Below, one piece after another: positions 22,604 through 33,764 of a stretch of 64,000 nt of DNA. This DNA is from Hirundichthys speculiger (lineage: Eukaryota > Chordata > Actinopteri > Beloniformes > Exocoetidae), in the NCBI GenBank assembly GCA_018398805.1, contig JAGFBZ010000860.1:92001-156000 (forward strand), read 5' to 3'. The stretch's first letter is position 1. Each line of letters begins with the position of its first letter. The translations under genes and the position numbers were made by a program. Below the pieces are notes generated by a model. That model saw nothing but the letters and a program-made list of their open reading frames with translations. It was not told the origin of the DNA and made no database searches.

Positions 22604-22832
22604 CTTAACATTAGGGATACACGATAACTGTATTTTAAAACAGATACCAATAACGCACACATATACCTAAGATCATTACATCAATACTATGAACAAAACC
22701 AAAAACAGTTTTGACTATTTAAATGAACAGATATTTATTTTTTTCCAATAAAAAACTACTGGCAAGCGTCTCAAGTATTTTCATAAAGCTATCAAACAAA
22801 CCTATTTAATATCTCACAACAACTTAAATAAG

Positions 22833-22918
22833 GGGTACGACAGAGTATTAGGGCCACACTGATAAAAAAAATTGTGGACAATGATTTTTTTTTTCCATTC
22901 CTCACTTAGAGAATAAAG
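22833..22918 (+). mobile_element. Left half of foldback element X
   Basis: Starts ggtacgacagagtattaggg and ends in agagaataaag. Its terminal sequence is repeated at 23222, in the same orientation. See 23222-23615. Confidence 0.7.
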
Positions 22919-23221
22919 CTAACGTGAGCTAACGATAACGTGAACAAGTCAGCTGCAAACAATTCACCAGGACTTACAAACATCGGTGAGGCTTTTGAAA
23001 AAAATTCAAGAAATTTGCGCCAAGATGACCCACGGGCAAAGGTGAAATGGGTAGAAGGTAGAAATGTTTGAATCTTAACTTGTGTCAGTGCATTAATTTT
23101 CTATTAATATTTATTTTTTGTATAACTTCTGGAATGCACTTTCATCAGTTTGTAATTCTGATGCATGTATTTCCATCAGTTCAAGGAGCCTTTATTTTTT
23201 ATATCAGAAAGTAATGCACCT
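22919..23221 (+). other. Inverted segment of hAT-alpha copy B
   Basis: Corresponds to copy A about 15080-15475 (ctaacgtgagctaacg at one end; catgtatttccatcagttca and aggagcctttattttttat near the other) but points the opposite way from the rest of copy B. Confidence 0.75.
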
Positions 23222-23615
23222 TTACGACGGAGTATTAGGGCCACACTTATAAAAAAAAAAATTGTGGACAATTTTTTTTTTTCATTCCTCACTTAGAGAA
23301 TAAAGTCAAAATGTCGAGAATAAAGTTGAAACGTCGAGAATAAAATCGAAATGCAGTTTCCACAATAAAGTTGTATTAAAGATTTATTCAAACCAGCTTT
23401 ACTCTACCAACATAATGTCTTTGTCTATGTGCTTTTATCACGTAGACACAGTATTATAAGTATTTGTACATTGAGGATATTGTGTCAAAAATTGCACCTA
23501 GTCAGAAAAAGAAACTACACCAATTCTTGAATTCTGGAAACTGCATTTCGACTTTATACTCAACATTTCGACTTTATTCTCGACATTTCGTTTTTATGTC
23601 GAAATGTCTCACGTT
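23222..23615 (-). mobile_element. Right half of foldback element X, flipped with the inversion
   Basis: Begins with the same terminus tacgacggagtattagggcc as 22833 and contains gaataaagt/actttattc and gtcgag/ctcgac motifs in inverse order. Turned round, it completes a palindromic element with identical inverted ends whose flanks share aagg. Superfamily unknown to me. Confidence 0.65.
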
Positions 23616-23643
23616 AGCTCACGTTAGTGCAATTTCAAAACTT

Positions 23644-23805
23644 TCAAAAGTAATGGTTATGTTTCAGATGGTTGATCAGGTTTGATGTATTAAAGCTTGT
23701 GCTATTTTTCCCTTCTCGTGGAATTTGCTTGGAGCATTTGTCACAAATAACCAGCGAACTATCTTCTTCAGAAACTTTAACGAAGTTCCATAGAATCAAC
23801 ACCAT
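23644..23805 (-). CDS. Open BED zinc finger frame (53 codons) of hAT-alpha copy B
   Basis: From ATG at 23805 the frame runs without interruption to TGA at 23644-23646. Residues W6 and F8 form the aromatic start, C21 and C24 the cysteine pair (ICDKCSK), H46 and H51 the histidine pair (NHLKHNH), with NTSNLI between. This is a complete BED signature (CX2C...HX4H). In hAT transposases the domain binds the element's own ends. No catalytic region follows, so a translated product would be a DNA-binding peptide only. Copies A and C lack about 8 bases in the middle and are frameshifted. Whether this frame is ever transcribed is unknown. Confidence 0.5.
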   Translation of the reverse strand: MVLILWNFVKVSEEDSSLVICDKCSKQIPREGKNSTSFNTSNLINHLKHNHYF

Positions 23806-24244
23806 GTTTGTTTTTTTTCAGCACACTGTGCTGCAGGCTGCATTCAGGGTGTAACGTAAATTTCTCCGTTCCCTCGTTTACTAGTTGTTCTTTCGGCCTT
23901 ATCTTTTCTATTTTTTTTTTCTATTTTTTATGTTTAACATGTGGGAAAATACTGCAAATATCAATTCAAGTCAGCAACTACCAAACTTATGACCGAGTTA
24001 ACAAGTTATTTTCTGGCATGAGGGGGTATTCTTGATTTTCCTTATTGAGAAATCGTTTTTCTGATTATGCCGACGTCACTTGAACATAACTTTCACTGCT
24101 GGTTATTCGGGTCTCAGAGGGAGCGAGGCACTGCCGTGTTGACAAAAATATATATGTTATCGGGGCTATTCGTCATGATATCAGGACTTATCGGAATGAT
24201 GTCATAATTTCCTGTTATAATTATTGTGCACCCCTACTTAACAT

Positions 24245-24457
24245 ATTAGAGATCTTATATAACTGAGAAACTCAAATGTCATTTAGTTTAGAACTGGCAA
24301 CAAAATAATTATGATGTAAGATGAAATCCCAATCATATTACTTCTAATTTTCATATATGTGGTAATAAGATACACCATCTTTCAGTTTTAAGCTACTGCG
24401 TATCAGGACATTGGTCTTTACTGGATCTTAAAGTTTTTTGAGTACATCATCAGAAGG
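24245..24457. other. Unassigned spacer
   Basis: AT-rich spacer between hAT-alpha copy B and a SINE-like relic. Nothing recognised. Confidence 0.35.
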
Positions 24458-24615
24458 GACAGAACTGTGGTGGGAACAACACGCTACAACGTGGTTCCTG
24501 GTTCAAATCCTGACTCAGGCCGTTCTGTGAGGAGTTTGTGTTCTTCACATTCCTCCTTGGGATTTTTTTCCTTTGGATTTCTCCAACGACTGCAGCAGTG
24601 TGCATTGTTGTTTGT
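24458..24615 (+). repeat. Degraded tRNA-type SINE
   Basis: A B-box-like ggttcaaatcc stands at about 24501 and is followed by ctgtgaggagtttgtgttct, which recalls the conserved body of common fish SINEs (gtgtggagtttgcatgttct type). The A box is not clear and there is no tail. Confidence 0.45.
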
Positions 24616-24801
24616 ATCCCCTCTCTCTGTGTTGCCACTGGTGACGAAGGCTGAACATCCAGTTGCAGTTTTTTGTGACTTTCGTGATTAGTTTGTGACT
24701 TTCAAGCTCAACTTCAACATTCACTCTGCATCAGATCTCTAACGTGTTGGAGCTCTGTCACATGTGGTCAAGAGGAAATGATGCCTTTTCGTAGTCGGTG
24801 A

Positions 24802-25170
24802 TAGAGCTGAGAGATTTTATCGATTCTGCGATTATCGATATTTTATTTCCCAGAGAGTATCGAATTTACAGCTGTGGGTATGTATATTCTAAGCTTCTTT
24901 TAAAACCCCCATGTCCCACCTTTAAAAGCTTGCAAGCAACAATTTGCACTGTTTAAATAAATGAAACTATTTTTCTCAACAAATCTTTTATTCATTTTGT
25001 CCAGCATTTGCAAGCTGCCTGTCAGCCATATAATGTGTAATTGATGCTTTCAGTTCAATTAATTCAAACAAAGTCATTGGAACACTCACAAGATGTCACC
25101 AAAATCACTTTGTCCCTTTAAAATCTTTCAGAAAATGATGTAAATGTATTGTAAGATCAATATCAATATA
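24802..25170 (-). mobile_element. hAT-beta MITE, copy 2, interrupted
   Basis: Inverse orientation to copy 1, beginning tagagctgagagattttatc. It is cut at 25170 by a TA-duplicating element and resumes for only 17 bp at 29588-29604 (atatcatatcgtgagcc), after which the rest of the right end is missing. Confidence 0.8.
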
Positions 25171-26380
25171 CAGTGATACCTCAACTTGAAAAATTTATTG
25201 GTTCTGGATGTAGTTTCGTAACCTGAAAATTTCGTAAGTAGAGATGAGTTTTCCATGTAAATGCCCTAATCCGTTACAAGTCCCCCAAAATTCAAATATA
25301 AATTTTTTATATAAATTATAGATAAAACATGAAATTACATAAAAGCCTGTAAGAAATACATGTTAGAACTAGAATAGCACTCCGAGACCGCAGACCTCCG
25401 ACAAGCGCAACAATTATTAGGCGTGGCCCAATGCAAAGCATTGGAGCCCGACTATTACTATCCGACTTTTCTGTTTCCGTCAAAATTTTGACGGCTTTCA
25501 CGGCCCGCAGTTTTGAGAAAAGCCCAATAAAAAATACATCAAAACGACCGGCTCGATCGGGATCGGTGTGCTATGACTTTTGGTGGCATTCCATCAAACG
25601 GTTTTCACGATAATCCCAAAAAACTGTCAATTTTGGTCCCATAGAAATGAATGGCATTCCAGAAAAATAAGGTCAAAACCCACCCCTCTTTGGACCTGTC
25701 TAGCACGGCCATATTTCATCACAGAGACACCATTCGAAGTTTAAACGGGTCACAAGACTTTGACCGATAACATACTGAAGCCGTGTATTGTTGTGATTTA
25801 CCGTCTTTGAGAAATCGCGATTTACGTTTTATGATTTTTACAGTTTACTTCAGACTCTGCTCTCACTCTAGTGACGTCATCTCTCACTCAAGCTTAGTGG
25901 GAGAAGAAACCGACTTTTTAAACCTGCCTTTTCCTCTTTTTCACGTCCACTCCTTTTGCTCAACCTACATAATTTAAACATCAAAACGTAGGCATTTTTG
26001 TCCTCTTTCCGATGATGTAACTTTTGTGTCTGTGTGGTGTTTAGTTTTCCGTCAAATCAACCTAGACTTCAAGGTGGTCCTTCACAGCTCCATTGTATTT
26101 CAATGGGGACATTTCTGATTTCTCTCGTCTGACAAGAAAAAGTTTCATCTTTTTACACTGCCGTCATTTAAAAACCGTAGGCATTTCAGAAACAAAAGAT
26201 ATATCCCTGTAATCCTGAAAGCCTTGTGGCGCTCACGGTTCAAGAATTTTTTCAAAAACTTATTTCGTTTTTGAATCAGAGTAGTTTGTTCGGGGGCATA
26301 GAAATCGGACTTTGATCGGAGGCTGGCTCAGCACTGATAGATAGACAAAAACTGTTACTGCGCTGCCAGGTCCTGTACTG

Positions 26381-26450
26381 TTTCGTGGCGTAACGGTTAG
26401 GTACGCCGTCTCCCAATCGGGGAGTCTGGGTTCGAATCTCTGGCTCGTCA
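26381..26450 (+). ncRNA. tRNA-like sequence with A and B boxes, then a T-run
   Basis: tggcgtaacggttagg fits an A box and ggttcgaatct a B box, 30-odd bases apart. A perfect 4-bp D stem (gcgt/acgc) can be drawn, an imperfect anticodon arm around ctcccaatcgggg, and a T arm with mismatches. The acceptor ends pair poorly and no anticodon can be assigned safely. A run of 20 T follows from 26454, which would stop RNA polymerase III. A decayed tRNA gene or the head of a SINE are both possible. Confidence 0.4.
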
Positions 26451-26680
26451 ATGTTTTTTTTTTTTTTTTTTTTCCTTCAACATTTTAAGATCTTTCTTTG
26501 TTACGTACGCAATTATACATTGTACGCTTTCTTTTTTCTTCTTTTTTTTAAGAAGAAACAGGAAAAAAAAACTATTACGTTTAAATAAGTAAGAAATAAT
26601 AAATAAACACACAGTGCAGGAAGTCCGTTTGAAGTGAGAACAGCGAAGCTGCAGGAGCGGAGCTTCTGTGGCTTTGCGGC

Positions 26681-27142
26681 TATGGAACCCCGTTTGTGTC
26701 ATAATTCAATGAATAAATGAATCTATTATTATGAAATACAGGCGTTTATTATTATGAAATACGTATCCATTATGAAATACATTATTTATTATTATGAAAT
26801 ACATGTTTATTATTATGAAACATGAATAAAAAACATTATAATGAAAAAATTAAATTATTAAGAAAAAAAAGAATTATGACCTAGCAGCCAATCACATAAA
26901 TGGCTCCGCCCCCTCTGCTGTGATTGACACACAAATCATTCTTATGAAAAACAAAGCCATTATTATGTAAAAGCTCATTCTTATGAAAAACGAAACCATT
27001 ATCATAATAATGGGAAATATTTAATAACAATAAACATGCATTTCATAATAATGGGAAATATTTCATAATAATAAACGCCTGTATTTCATAATAATAGATT
27101 CATTTATTCATTGAATTATGACCTAAAAGGGGCTCCATAAAA
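26681..27142. mobile_element. Foldback element with about 80-bp arms
   Basis: 26681-26760 and 27061-27142 are inverse copies, nearly perfect over ataattcaatgaataaatga and the following tattattatgaaata stretch. The centre contains further ttattatgaaa units and a short GC-rich piece (ggctccgccccctctgctg). Non-coding. Confidence 0.8.
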
Positions 27143-27677
27143 TTCCACCAAAAAAGGCCCAAAACCCACCCCTCAGGACTCTGCAGGCCACTCTGGTCAC
27201 CGCGCTGACGGGTGGCTTAATGGGCCACGCCTCAAAATTTCTCCGAAATTTTCTAGTTGAAAATTTGAAAGTGATCCAGAATCCAGGATTTCTTCCGGAT
27301 CACATCCAAAATGAAATCAGTTCTTTCTTTTCACATTTCTGACAACTAAACGCTAGCAAAAACATAGCCTCCTTGGCGGAGATAAAAATTGTTTGTTTAC
27401 CTGGGTTGCTGGGTTACGCTTATACAGACAAGGGCCCCCTCCTAGCCAATGGGATGCCAGGAAGATGCTAAGCCATAGCCAATGGCAAAGCAGCTCGGAC
27501 GCACCGCTTTCAAACCGAGATACAGAGCCCACAAGTACGTTAACGTTTGGTAAACTGGGAGCTGCAAGTAGCAGCTCGTACTGTATTTTTGCCTTTCGTA
27601 TCCTGAAATTTCTTTCGTAACGAGGCAATATTTTTCTCGTTGAGGCGTTTCGTAACCAGAAAATTTCGTATGTAGAG

Positions 27678-28365
27678 TAGGGATGGAACGGTTACCGGTA
27701 TTACGGTAAAGCGTGGTAAAATTTTACACGATAACGATTACCGTTTGTGTTTGACATCATCTCATTATTGCGGTCAATTACCGGGATATGTAATATCAGC
27801 CTCATTCAAGTCTGTGAGCGACGAGCAACCGTGTTTCACGTGAATTTGTAGCTTGTAACTTCGGCATCGTAACGTAAGCTTGGCGGAAAGCGGTGATAGC
27901 ACGCAGGACATTGAAAAATGACCGGAACGATGTTCTTCTCATGCAGTTAAAATTTTTATTTATTCCAATAACTGATCCGACAACCATAACACCGGCAGTT
28001 AGCACCACAGCGGTCAAAAACCTTTTGCCCTTCCGGGTCCAACACCTAACCAATAACAGGCAGCTACCTTTATACCTGACCCTCAGGTAACAACACAGCG
28101 ACACCCACAGACACACAGAGTGAACTACAATTCAGAACAACATTTTTGGCTCCTATACATGGTTTCCTGCAGACCTTATTTGGCCAGGCGCCCCGCCCGG
28201 CCTGAAATCTCAAGCGCCCGGGCTACAATGTCAGGAAAAAAAAAATGCAATGCATGCAAGCGACACGGCAGCGCTTGAGAACTGATCAGCGCACATAGGT
28301 TTGTGTTATAATGAATTAATGTTGATTCTCTAGTGCTGCGCTGTTTGCCTGCAGTGCATTCTGCG

Positions 28366-28398
<33 letters not shown>

Positions 28399-29552
28399 AC
28401 ACACACAGTGATAACCTCTCTGTCGATCACTCACGTTTGACAGCTCACGTCTCGTCTCACTTCAATACAAATTTTCCTCCGCTCGCTTTTATGTCGGTCC
28501 GTAATTATTTATAGTCAGTAGAGATTCTGGTAAACTTTATTCGTAATAGACCCGGTGCTTTTGTTTTGACCAGACAGTGCGACCTCTCACTGCCGTTTTT
28601 TTTTTTTTTTTTTTGGTTCGACAATTCATTAAAGTGACACACGCACACAATATAATCAACATTATGTTTTAACTTTGTCTATAAAAGAAAAAAAAGAACA
28701 TTAGGTATTTAAACTAACTAACTAAATAAATAAAGACCAATGGGCGCACTGCCTGTCATCTGGACTCCAAGCTCACGTAGCTTCACTTGACAGCTGTCAC
28801 TCTGAGGTGATTGATGACCAGTCCGCCCAGTCAAAAAGGTAACGCCTACTATGTAATTTACTGGTATGCAATCGATCAGTAGTAGAGTAAATGAGACATA
28901 GTCTTTTAGTTAAGAAACTGAGCTAGCCTACACTTTATAGTGTTTTCCATCATCATGTTTGTTGTTAAGCAACTTCTTTCATATTTTGAGGGCAAAAATA
29001 ATAATTGAACAATCTAATTAATTAAGTAATTTATCCTTTTTTTTGGTTCTCGGGTACCGTTCTCGGCTTGAAACCCCCCCCTACCCCCCGGCCAAAGTTT
29101 TTTCCTGCAGGAAACCCTGCTATACAACTGTTTCTTTATTTGAACATTTATACGTATTTAAGGTTCAGTTTAAAGTCAAAAGTTTATTTCATTTGAACTT
29201 GCACTATAATTTTTGTTCCTGATAATTGTTTGCATATTTTGACCTAATATGGTTGTTAAAGTGTTTATTTAAATTTGCACCAGACAAATAAGCTTTGTTC
29301 CTGTTACTTATTTTGTTCATTTAAAATAAAACCTCTTCCGGTGCCAGTTGATTCTTCGTTTAATGTGAAAGTTTCATTCTGATAATATTTTTGCTTCTGA
29401 TGTTTCAATATGACAAGAAAATCACAAGATTTTGTGAAATTATTAAAAAGTGTTTTTTTAGACAGCAATTAAGAATATTGCGATAATACTGTAAACCGTG
29501 ATAATTTGGTCACTATAAATGAGATCAAATTTTCCATATCGTTACATCTCTA
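27678..29552. mobile_element. hAT element nested in the TA element
   Basis: Ends tagggatggaacg and cgttacatctcta, with a perfect 8-bp duplication, atgtagag (27670-27677, 29553-29560). It is itself interrupted at 28161-29119. A 104-codon minus-strand frame at 27802-28116 has no known domain. Confidence 0.85.
28161..29119. mobile_element. hAT-type element, innermost layer
   Basis: Ends ggtttcctgcag and ctgcaggaaaccctg are inverse. The 7-mer ctataca lies on both sides (28153-28159, 29120-29126). It contains a (TC)n tract at 28368-28396 and long poly-T. No gene. Confidence 0.65.
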
Positions 29553-29604
29553 ATGTAGAGACGTTCGTAAGTAGAGGTACCACTGTATATCATATCGTGA
29601 GCCG

Positions 29605-31593
29605 ATAGGAGTTCAGTTGTGACAGAGATATGGCTCAGTCGTCTTACCCGACCACAAATCAGTTTTGGCGTAAAACTCCACGTTTATCAGCTTCTTTGCA
29701 ATGTTTTTCTTGCATTCATACCGGAAGGATTACAGTCCTAACGCTCACCGGTCCAGGATGTGCTCAACCGTTTCCCTGATGTCAGCCAGAGGCATCAAAA
29801 ACAGGCAGCACTTACGCTAAATAATGTTAGGGTTTTGTTCTTTTGCTCCTTTGATACTAACAGGTCGAGCCTGCCTGCAGAGAAAGTGGAATGTTGGTGG
29901 TTAATTTGGTTTTGTCTTTAGTTGCAGCTGAATACTTAAACGTGTGAACTGGTGATGAATTGTTTTGTAGAAATTCTCCGGGAGGTTTCAGTAGAAGCAA
30001 CTGAGGGAGGGAACAACCCTAAACGAACAAAAACCGGCCCTCAGTGAAGGTATTTACCAAATATGCACTGTGCATTGATCTGTATGTGCTGCCGCAACCC
30101 TGCACTGTTGTGTGTGTGTGTGTGTGTGTTCACCTTTGTCATCTTGGTTACTGAGCTGTTTTTGCTTGAGAGAACATAATCAAGTTGTTCTTTCTCAAAT
30201 TAAATCTCTAGCTAGTTTGTGACCTGAAATATGCCCTCGACCCCCTCGGCAATACTTTCAGCTCAGCACTAAGCACTTCTACAAATACACACACACACAC
30301 GTAGAAAGAGAAAACCGTATCCACATAAAGGGAAATATGGAAGACTTTATTCTGATAGTTCCCTCAGCGATGGGTACAGGTACCAAAGAAACGAGAGCTG
30401 ACTGCCTCCCTCCTCCTCCTCGTCTGTCGCTTCCATCTTTCCCTCCTCCTCTTCATCAGTTTCTTTCTGCCTTCTCTCCCGTTTCCTTTCATTCCTCTCC
30501 TCCTTATTCCCCGGTGTTATGATTATCAGTTTGCCTCCGTTTGTGTGTCAGGCCGCAGCAAAAAGAAATGACACAGTAAAAGGAAAAACAAAAACCAGGC
30601 AGAGCTCCCGTTTGCAAGCACTCAGGCACACAAAGAGAGAAACTGAAAGCCATACCACCTAATAAACATGCAGACAAAATATATGGCTGCCCGCAGTCAT
30701 AAAGCGGAGAAGGATGCCTGCACATGCAGACATCATGATGTGGTTAAAGCATAAGCGCCCACAGACCTGCCCACGGATACAGTAGAGACACACACAGTTG
30801 CTAATGAAGGTTGTTCCCAGGAAGGAGAGAGCAGGATTCCCTCCCTGATTGATGACTCACTGAGGTAATAGCTGTCACTGTTTGTGCATCATTACTCTCT
30901 GTGCAGTCTGACCATTATTCCTAAACTGTTGCAGATCCAGCCACGTTAGCGGCTCCGTGGCTTTTTCAGAACTGGGTTGTTTAGTTTTAAAATCACGAAG
31001 TGGAGACCGTTAACACTGGCACAGAGACATCTTGGCATCCTAATGAGTTTGTATGCCACATCCTGACATCTGGCAAAAGGACGAAAGGACACCGCATGCA
31101 CTGCAGCAGCACATTCCTGTACAATACCAGACTACAAATCATTTATGACATCATTTTCCCAGCCCAACAACATGGCTACATATCCAGCAAAGCCATCAAA
31201 CTTGGGAAAATCACCTGAAGGTACTGCAGTGACAATGTTGGTAATATGTATGTTTATGTGAACAAATTAACAGTTAAGCAAATGTAGACTTTTTTTTTAA
31301 TGGATGCTACTCTTGACATGTGCCAACTACATAAAAATTGTTCCAAACAACATCCAGTCCCTCATGCCAAGTATCTGCAGATGGCAGTGGCTTTTTCAAT
31401 AGGATCATGTATCCTGTTAAACTGAATCCAAGGACAGTTTTGAGTTGAACATGCACAAATGGATGTGCTCATGTACTTTCTTCTTAACATGGGCCTCAAA
31501 CGGGACCTTTTTTGGTTGTCTCCCCAACATATAAGAAGATTAGCAAAAGGCTCTGGTCCTGGGAAACCCCAACCAGTCGACTCGTAGATGTAT
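29605..31593. other. Unassigned stretch
   Basis: About 2 kb with (TG)n at 30105-30130, (AC)n at 30287-30300 and a CT-rich region at 30407-30515. Frames of 60-73 codons without motifs. No transposon ends recognised. Confidence 0.4.
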
Positions 31594-31599
31594 AATTAA

Positions 31600-32737
31600 T
31601 AGGACTGGGCAAGTTAATGCGTTATTATCACCTTAACTCATTCATTTATTAACGCCGACATTTATTTTATCGCACGTTAACGCATGTTGCTCACATGCTT
31701 TTGTTTTGAAAAGTCTGTTACTGGCTTCTGTGGAACCGGAAAACAATTAGCAGGTAAACAAGGAAAAGCTAAAACAGACATCGAGGACGGTAAAAGTTCG
31801 GGTAGCAACTCAGGTAGCAACTCAGGTAGCAATATTAACAATTCTGTCAAAAAAAATAATCTGGACTGAAACAAAACCTTCGCGTCATTCCTCCATGTTC
31901 CATCAGATCTGCTCCATGTGTTCACTGTCCTGCTGTTCTCTAGCTGGTTACTGCAGTGCGGCTCCATCTAGTGGCACAGATGTGTAATGACAACAGAAAG
32001 TCCAGTCCTCGATTATAAAACAAATTTAGTTCTGTGGCCCGTTTTTTATTTCCTATTTTTGATCCAAGTTTAAAATTGAAATATAAAAAAAACAGGCATT
32101 TTTTCGGTTTTTTTGTGTTAAATTTAAAAACGAAAAACGTAATAAAATGTCACTTAAATTTTTTTTTTTTTATTAACAATTGAAAATGGAAAGAATGAAT
32201 GATACAAGGATTGATATAGTTACTGAACTTTAACATGGACATTTTCATTTTAAAGTTCTCCCAGACAGAGGATTCAACAGAAACAAGGTTATTTGTAACA
32301 ACTGACAAGTTGAACTGAAAGTTTCTGCTGTTACCTCAGAAATTACCTGTTTTAATGTTCTGATTGTGCTGAGCCACAATTATTTTGTTGGATTTTGTTT
32401 GTATACTTATTTTATTTTTCATAAAAACAGGCATTAATGCCCTGGCAGTGGCAATAAGCTTTATTTTATTTGACATTTTTTAAGATGAGATTTACACTAA
32501 ATATGTGTTACTGACAAGTCCTGATGTTAAAAGTGTTTGAACAACAAATGTTATTCAATTCAATTTTATTTATGGCACTTTAGTTCATATGGCAGCAGAA
32601 CATTTAAATAAAAGTGCATTTTACACTACTTTTGAATCCATTATTTAATTTTTCGTATACAATGCGATTAATCGTGATTAATCAGGGAAATAATGCAATT
32701 AATCGCGATAAAAAATTTTAATCGTTGCCCAGCCCTA
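31600..32737. mobile_element. hAT-gamma, copy 1
   Basis: Ends taggactgggcaagttaatg and ttgcccagcccta are inverse. aattaa stands on both sides, part of a decayed duplication. Inner regions near both ends contain cgattaatcg and cgttaac motifs. Collinear with 55052-56181. The interior shares ccatctagtggcacagat with the element at 35111 in inverse orientation. Only short frames. Confidence 0.8.
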
Positions 32738-33055
32738 ATTAAAATACATTTACCGTAACTACTCTCCAATTTTTCGATTTTTCTGTTCTGCAACAAGTTA
32801 CACAGCCTCTTTATCTTGTGTAAAGGAAGTACTCATCATCTTTTTTTTTTTTTTGCTACAATCATGCTTCAGTTCATCCCTGTCTCAGTGTAGCTTCCTT
32901 AGTTATTTTTATAATTCATTAATTAACTCTCTATGCCCTCTTTATCCTGTTCATGCTTTCAGGGGACCACAGCCTGTCTGTCATTGGCTGAGAGGAACAG
33001 TACATTCTGGATAGATTGCCAGTTTCCTTTAAAAGCGGGCTCTTAGTTTCTTACA
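32738..33055. other. Unassigned spacer
   Basis: AT-rich spacer with a T-run at 32840. Nothing recognised. Confidence 0.35.
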
Positions 33056-33059
33056 AGGC

Positions 33060-33645
33060 TTTCACCATCACCAACCTTTCTCAAATGCATTGGATCAAAG
33101 TTAAAAGTGAGAATCAGAATGGAGAGGATTTAAATGACTTTGAACATGTCATGGCTGCCGGTGCCAGATGGGCTGGTCTGACTATTTCACAAACCGATCT
33201 ACTGGGATGCTTGGGGTTTACCGAGATGGGACAGAAAAAGAAGAAGATATCCAGAGTGGCAGTTGTGTGGATGAAAACGCCTTGTTGATATCAGAGGTCA
33301 AAGGAGAATGTGCAGACTGGCTCGAGATGATAGAAAGGAAACGGTAACTCAAATAGCCACTAGTTACAGCCAAAATATGCAGAAAAGCGCCTCTGAACAC
33401 AAATCACGTTGAACCATGAAGCCGTTGGGCTGCAGCAGCAACAGAGCACACTGGGTGCCACTCCTGTCAGCTGAGAACAGGAAACCAAGGTCACAGTTCA
33501 CGCAGACCTGCCAAAATTAGACAATAGAGCATTGGAAAAACCTTCCCTGGTCTGACGAGCCTTGATTTCAACGATGATATTCAGATGGCAGGGCCAGTAT
33601 TTGGCATAAACAACATGGATCCATCCTGCCTTGCATCAGCGGTTT
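33060..33645 (+). pseudogene. Tc1-like transposase relic
   Basis: Decayed plus-strand coding sequence. GARWAGLTISQTDLLGCLGF (about 33160-33220) belongs to the helix-turn-helix part. ccagagtggcagttgtgtgg and tgtcagctgagaacaggaaa are further landmarks of this Tc1-like type. The block around 33545-33600 is the first catalytic aspartate region (tggtctgacgagc codes WSDE). The sequence stops at 33645 where MITE pieces are inserted. Many indels; a dead copy. Confidence 0.65.
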
Positions 33646-33649
33646 AGAC

Positions 33650-33760
33650 CAGGGTGGGCAGAGCCAGTCCTGCATGTCTTAGGTCAGGGGTCTTCAACTC
33701 CACAACCCTGCATGTCTTAGATGTTCCCCTGCTTCAGCATGAATGCTTTAGGGATTCATT
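33650..33760. mobile_element. Foldback MITE heads (two, tandem, truncated)
   Basis: A head cagggtgggcagagccagtc starts directly after gtttagac, the same type of target 8-mer as at 1283 and 39847. A second head, caggggtcttcaactcc, starts at 33675 within it. Right ends are missing. Confidence 0.55.
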
Positions 33761-33764
33761 CATG

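Larger units (their letters stand above)
22612..24236 (-). mobile_element. hAT-alpha, copy B, internally rearranged
   Basis: Inverted ends tagggatacacgataac and ...attattgtgcacccctac-type terminus, bounded by a perfect 8-bp duplication, cttaacat (22604-22611, 24237-24244). Outer parts 22612-22832 and 23616-24236 are in minus orientation relative to copies A and C, while 22919-23221 is in plus orientation. The two boundaries of the flipped piece carry halves of one foldback element. It includes the only undamaged BED finger of the family. Confidence 0.85.
25419..27232. mobile_element. Element with 12-bp ends aggcgtggccca
   Basis: Perfect inverted 12-mers at 25419-25430 and 27221-27232. Repeated phrases such as caaaacccacccctc occur on both sides. 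I could not fix a target duplication and do not recognise the superfamily. It contains a tRNA-like sequence and a nested foldback element. Confidence 0.5.
25171..29585. mobile_element. TA-duplicating element, possibly pogo/Tigger-like
   Basis: Ends cagtgatacctc and gaggtaccactg are near-perfect inverses. Comparison with other hAT-beta copies shows exactly two extra bases, TA, as the duplication. Subterminal text repeats tttcgtaa and aaatttcgta on both sides. The termini resemble those of pogo/Tigger elements. Of its 4.4 kb, at least 3.7 kb are other elements inserted into it (25419-27232, 27678-29552). No transposase remains. Confidence 0.65.
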
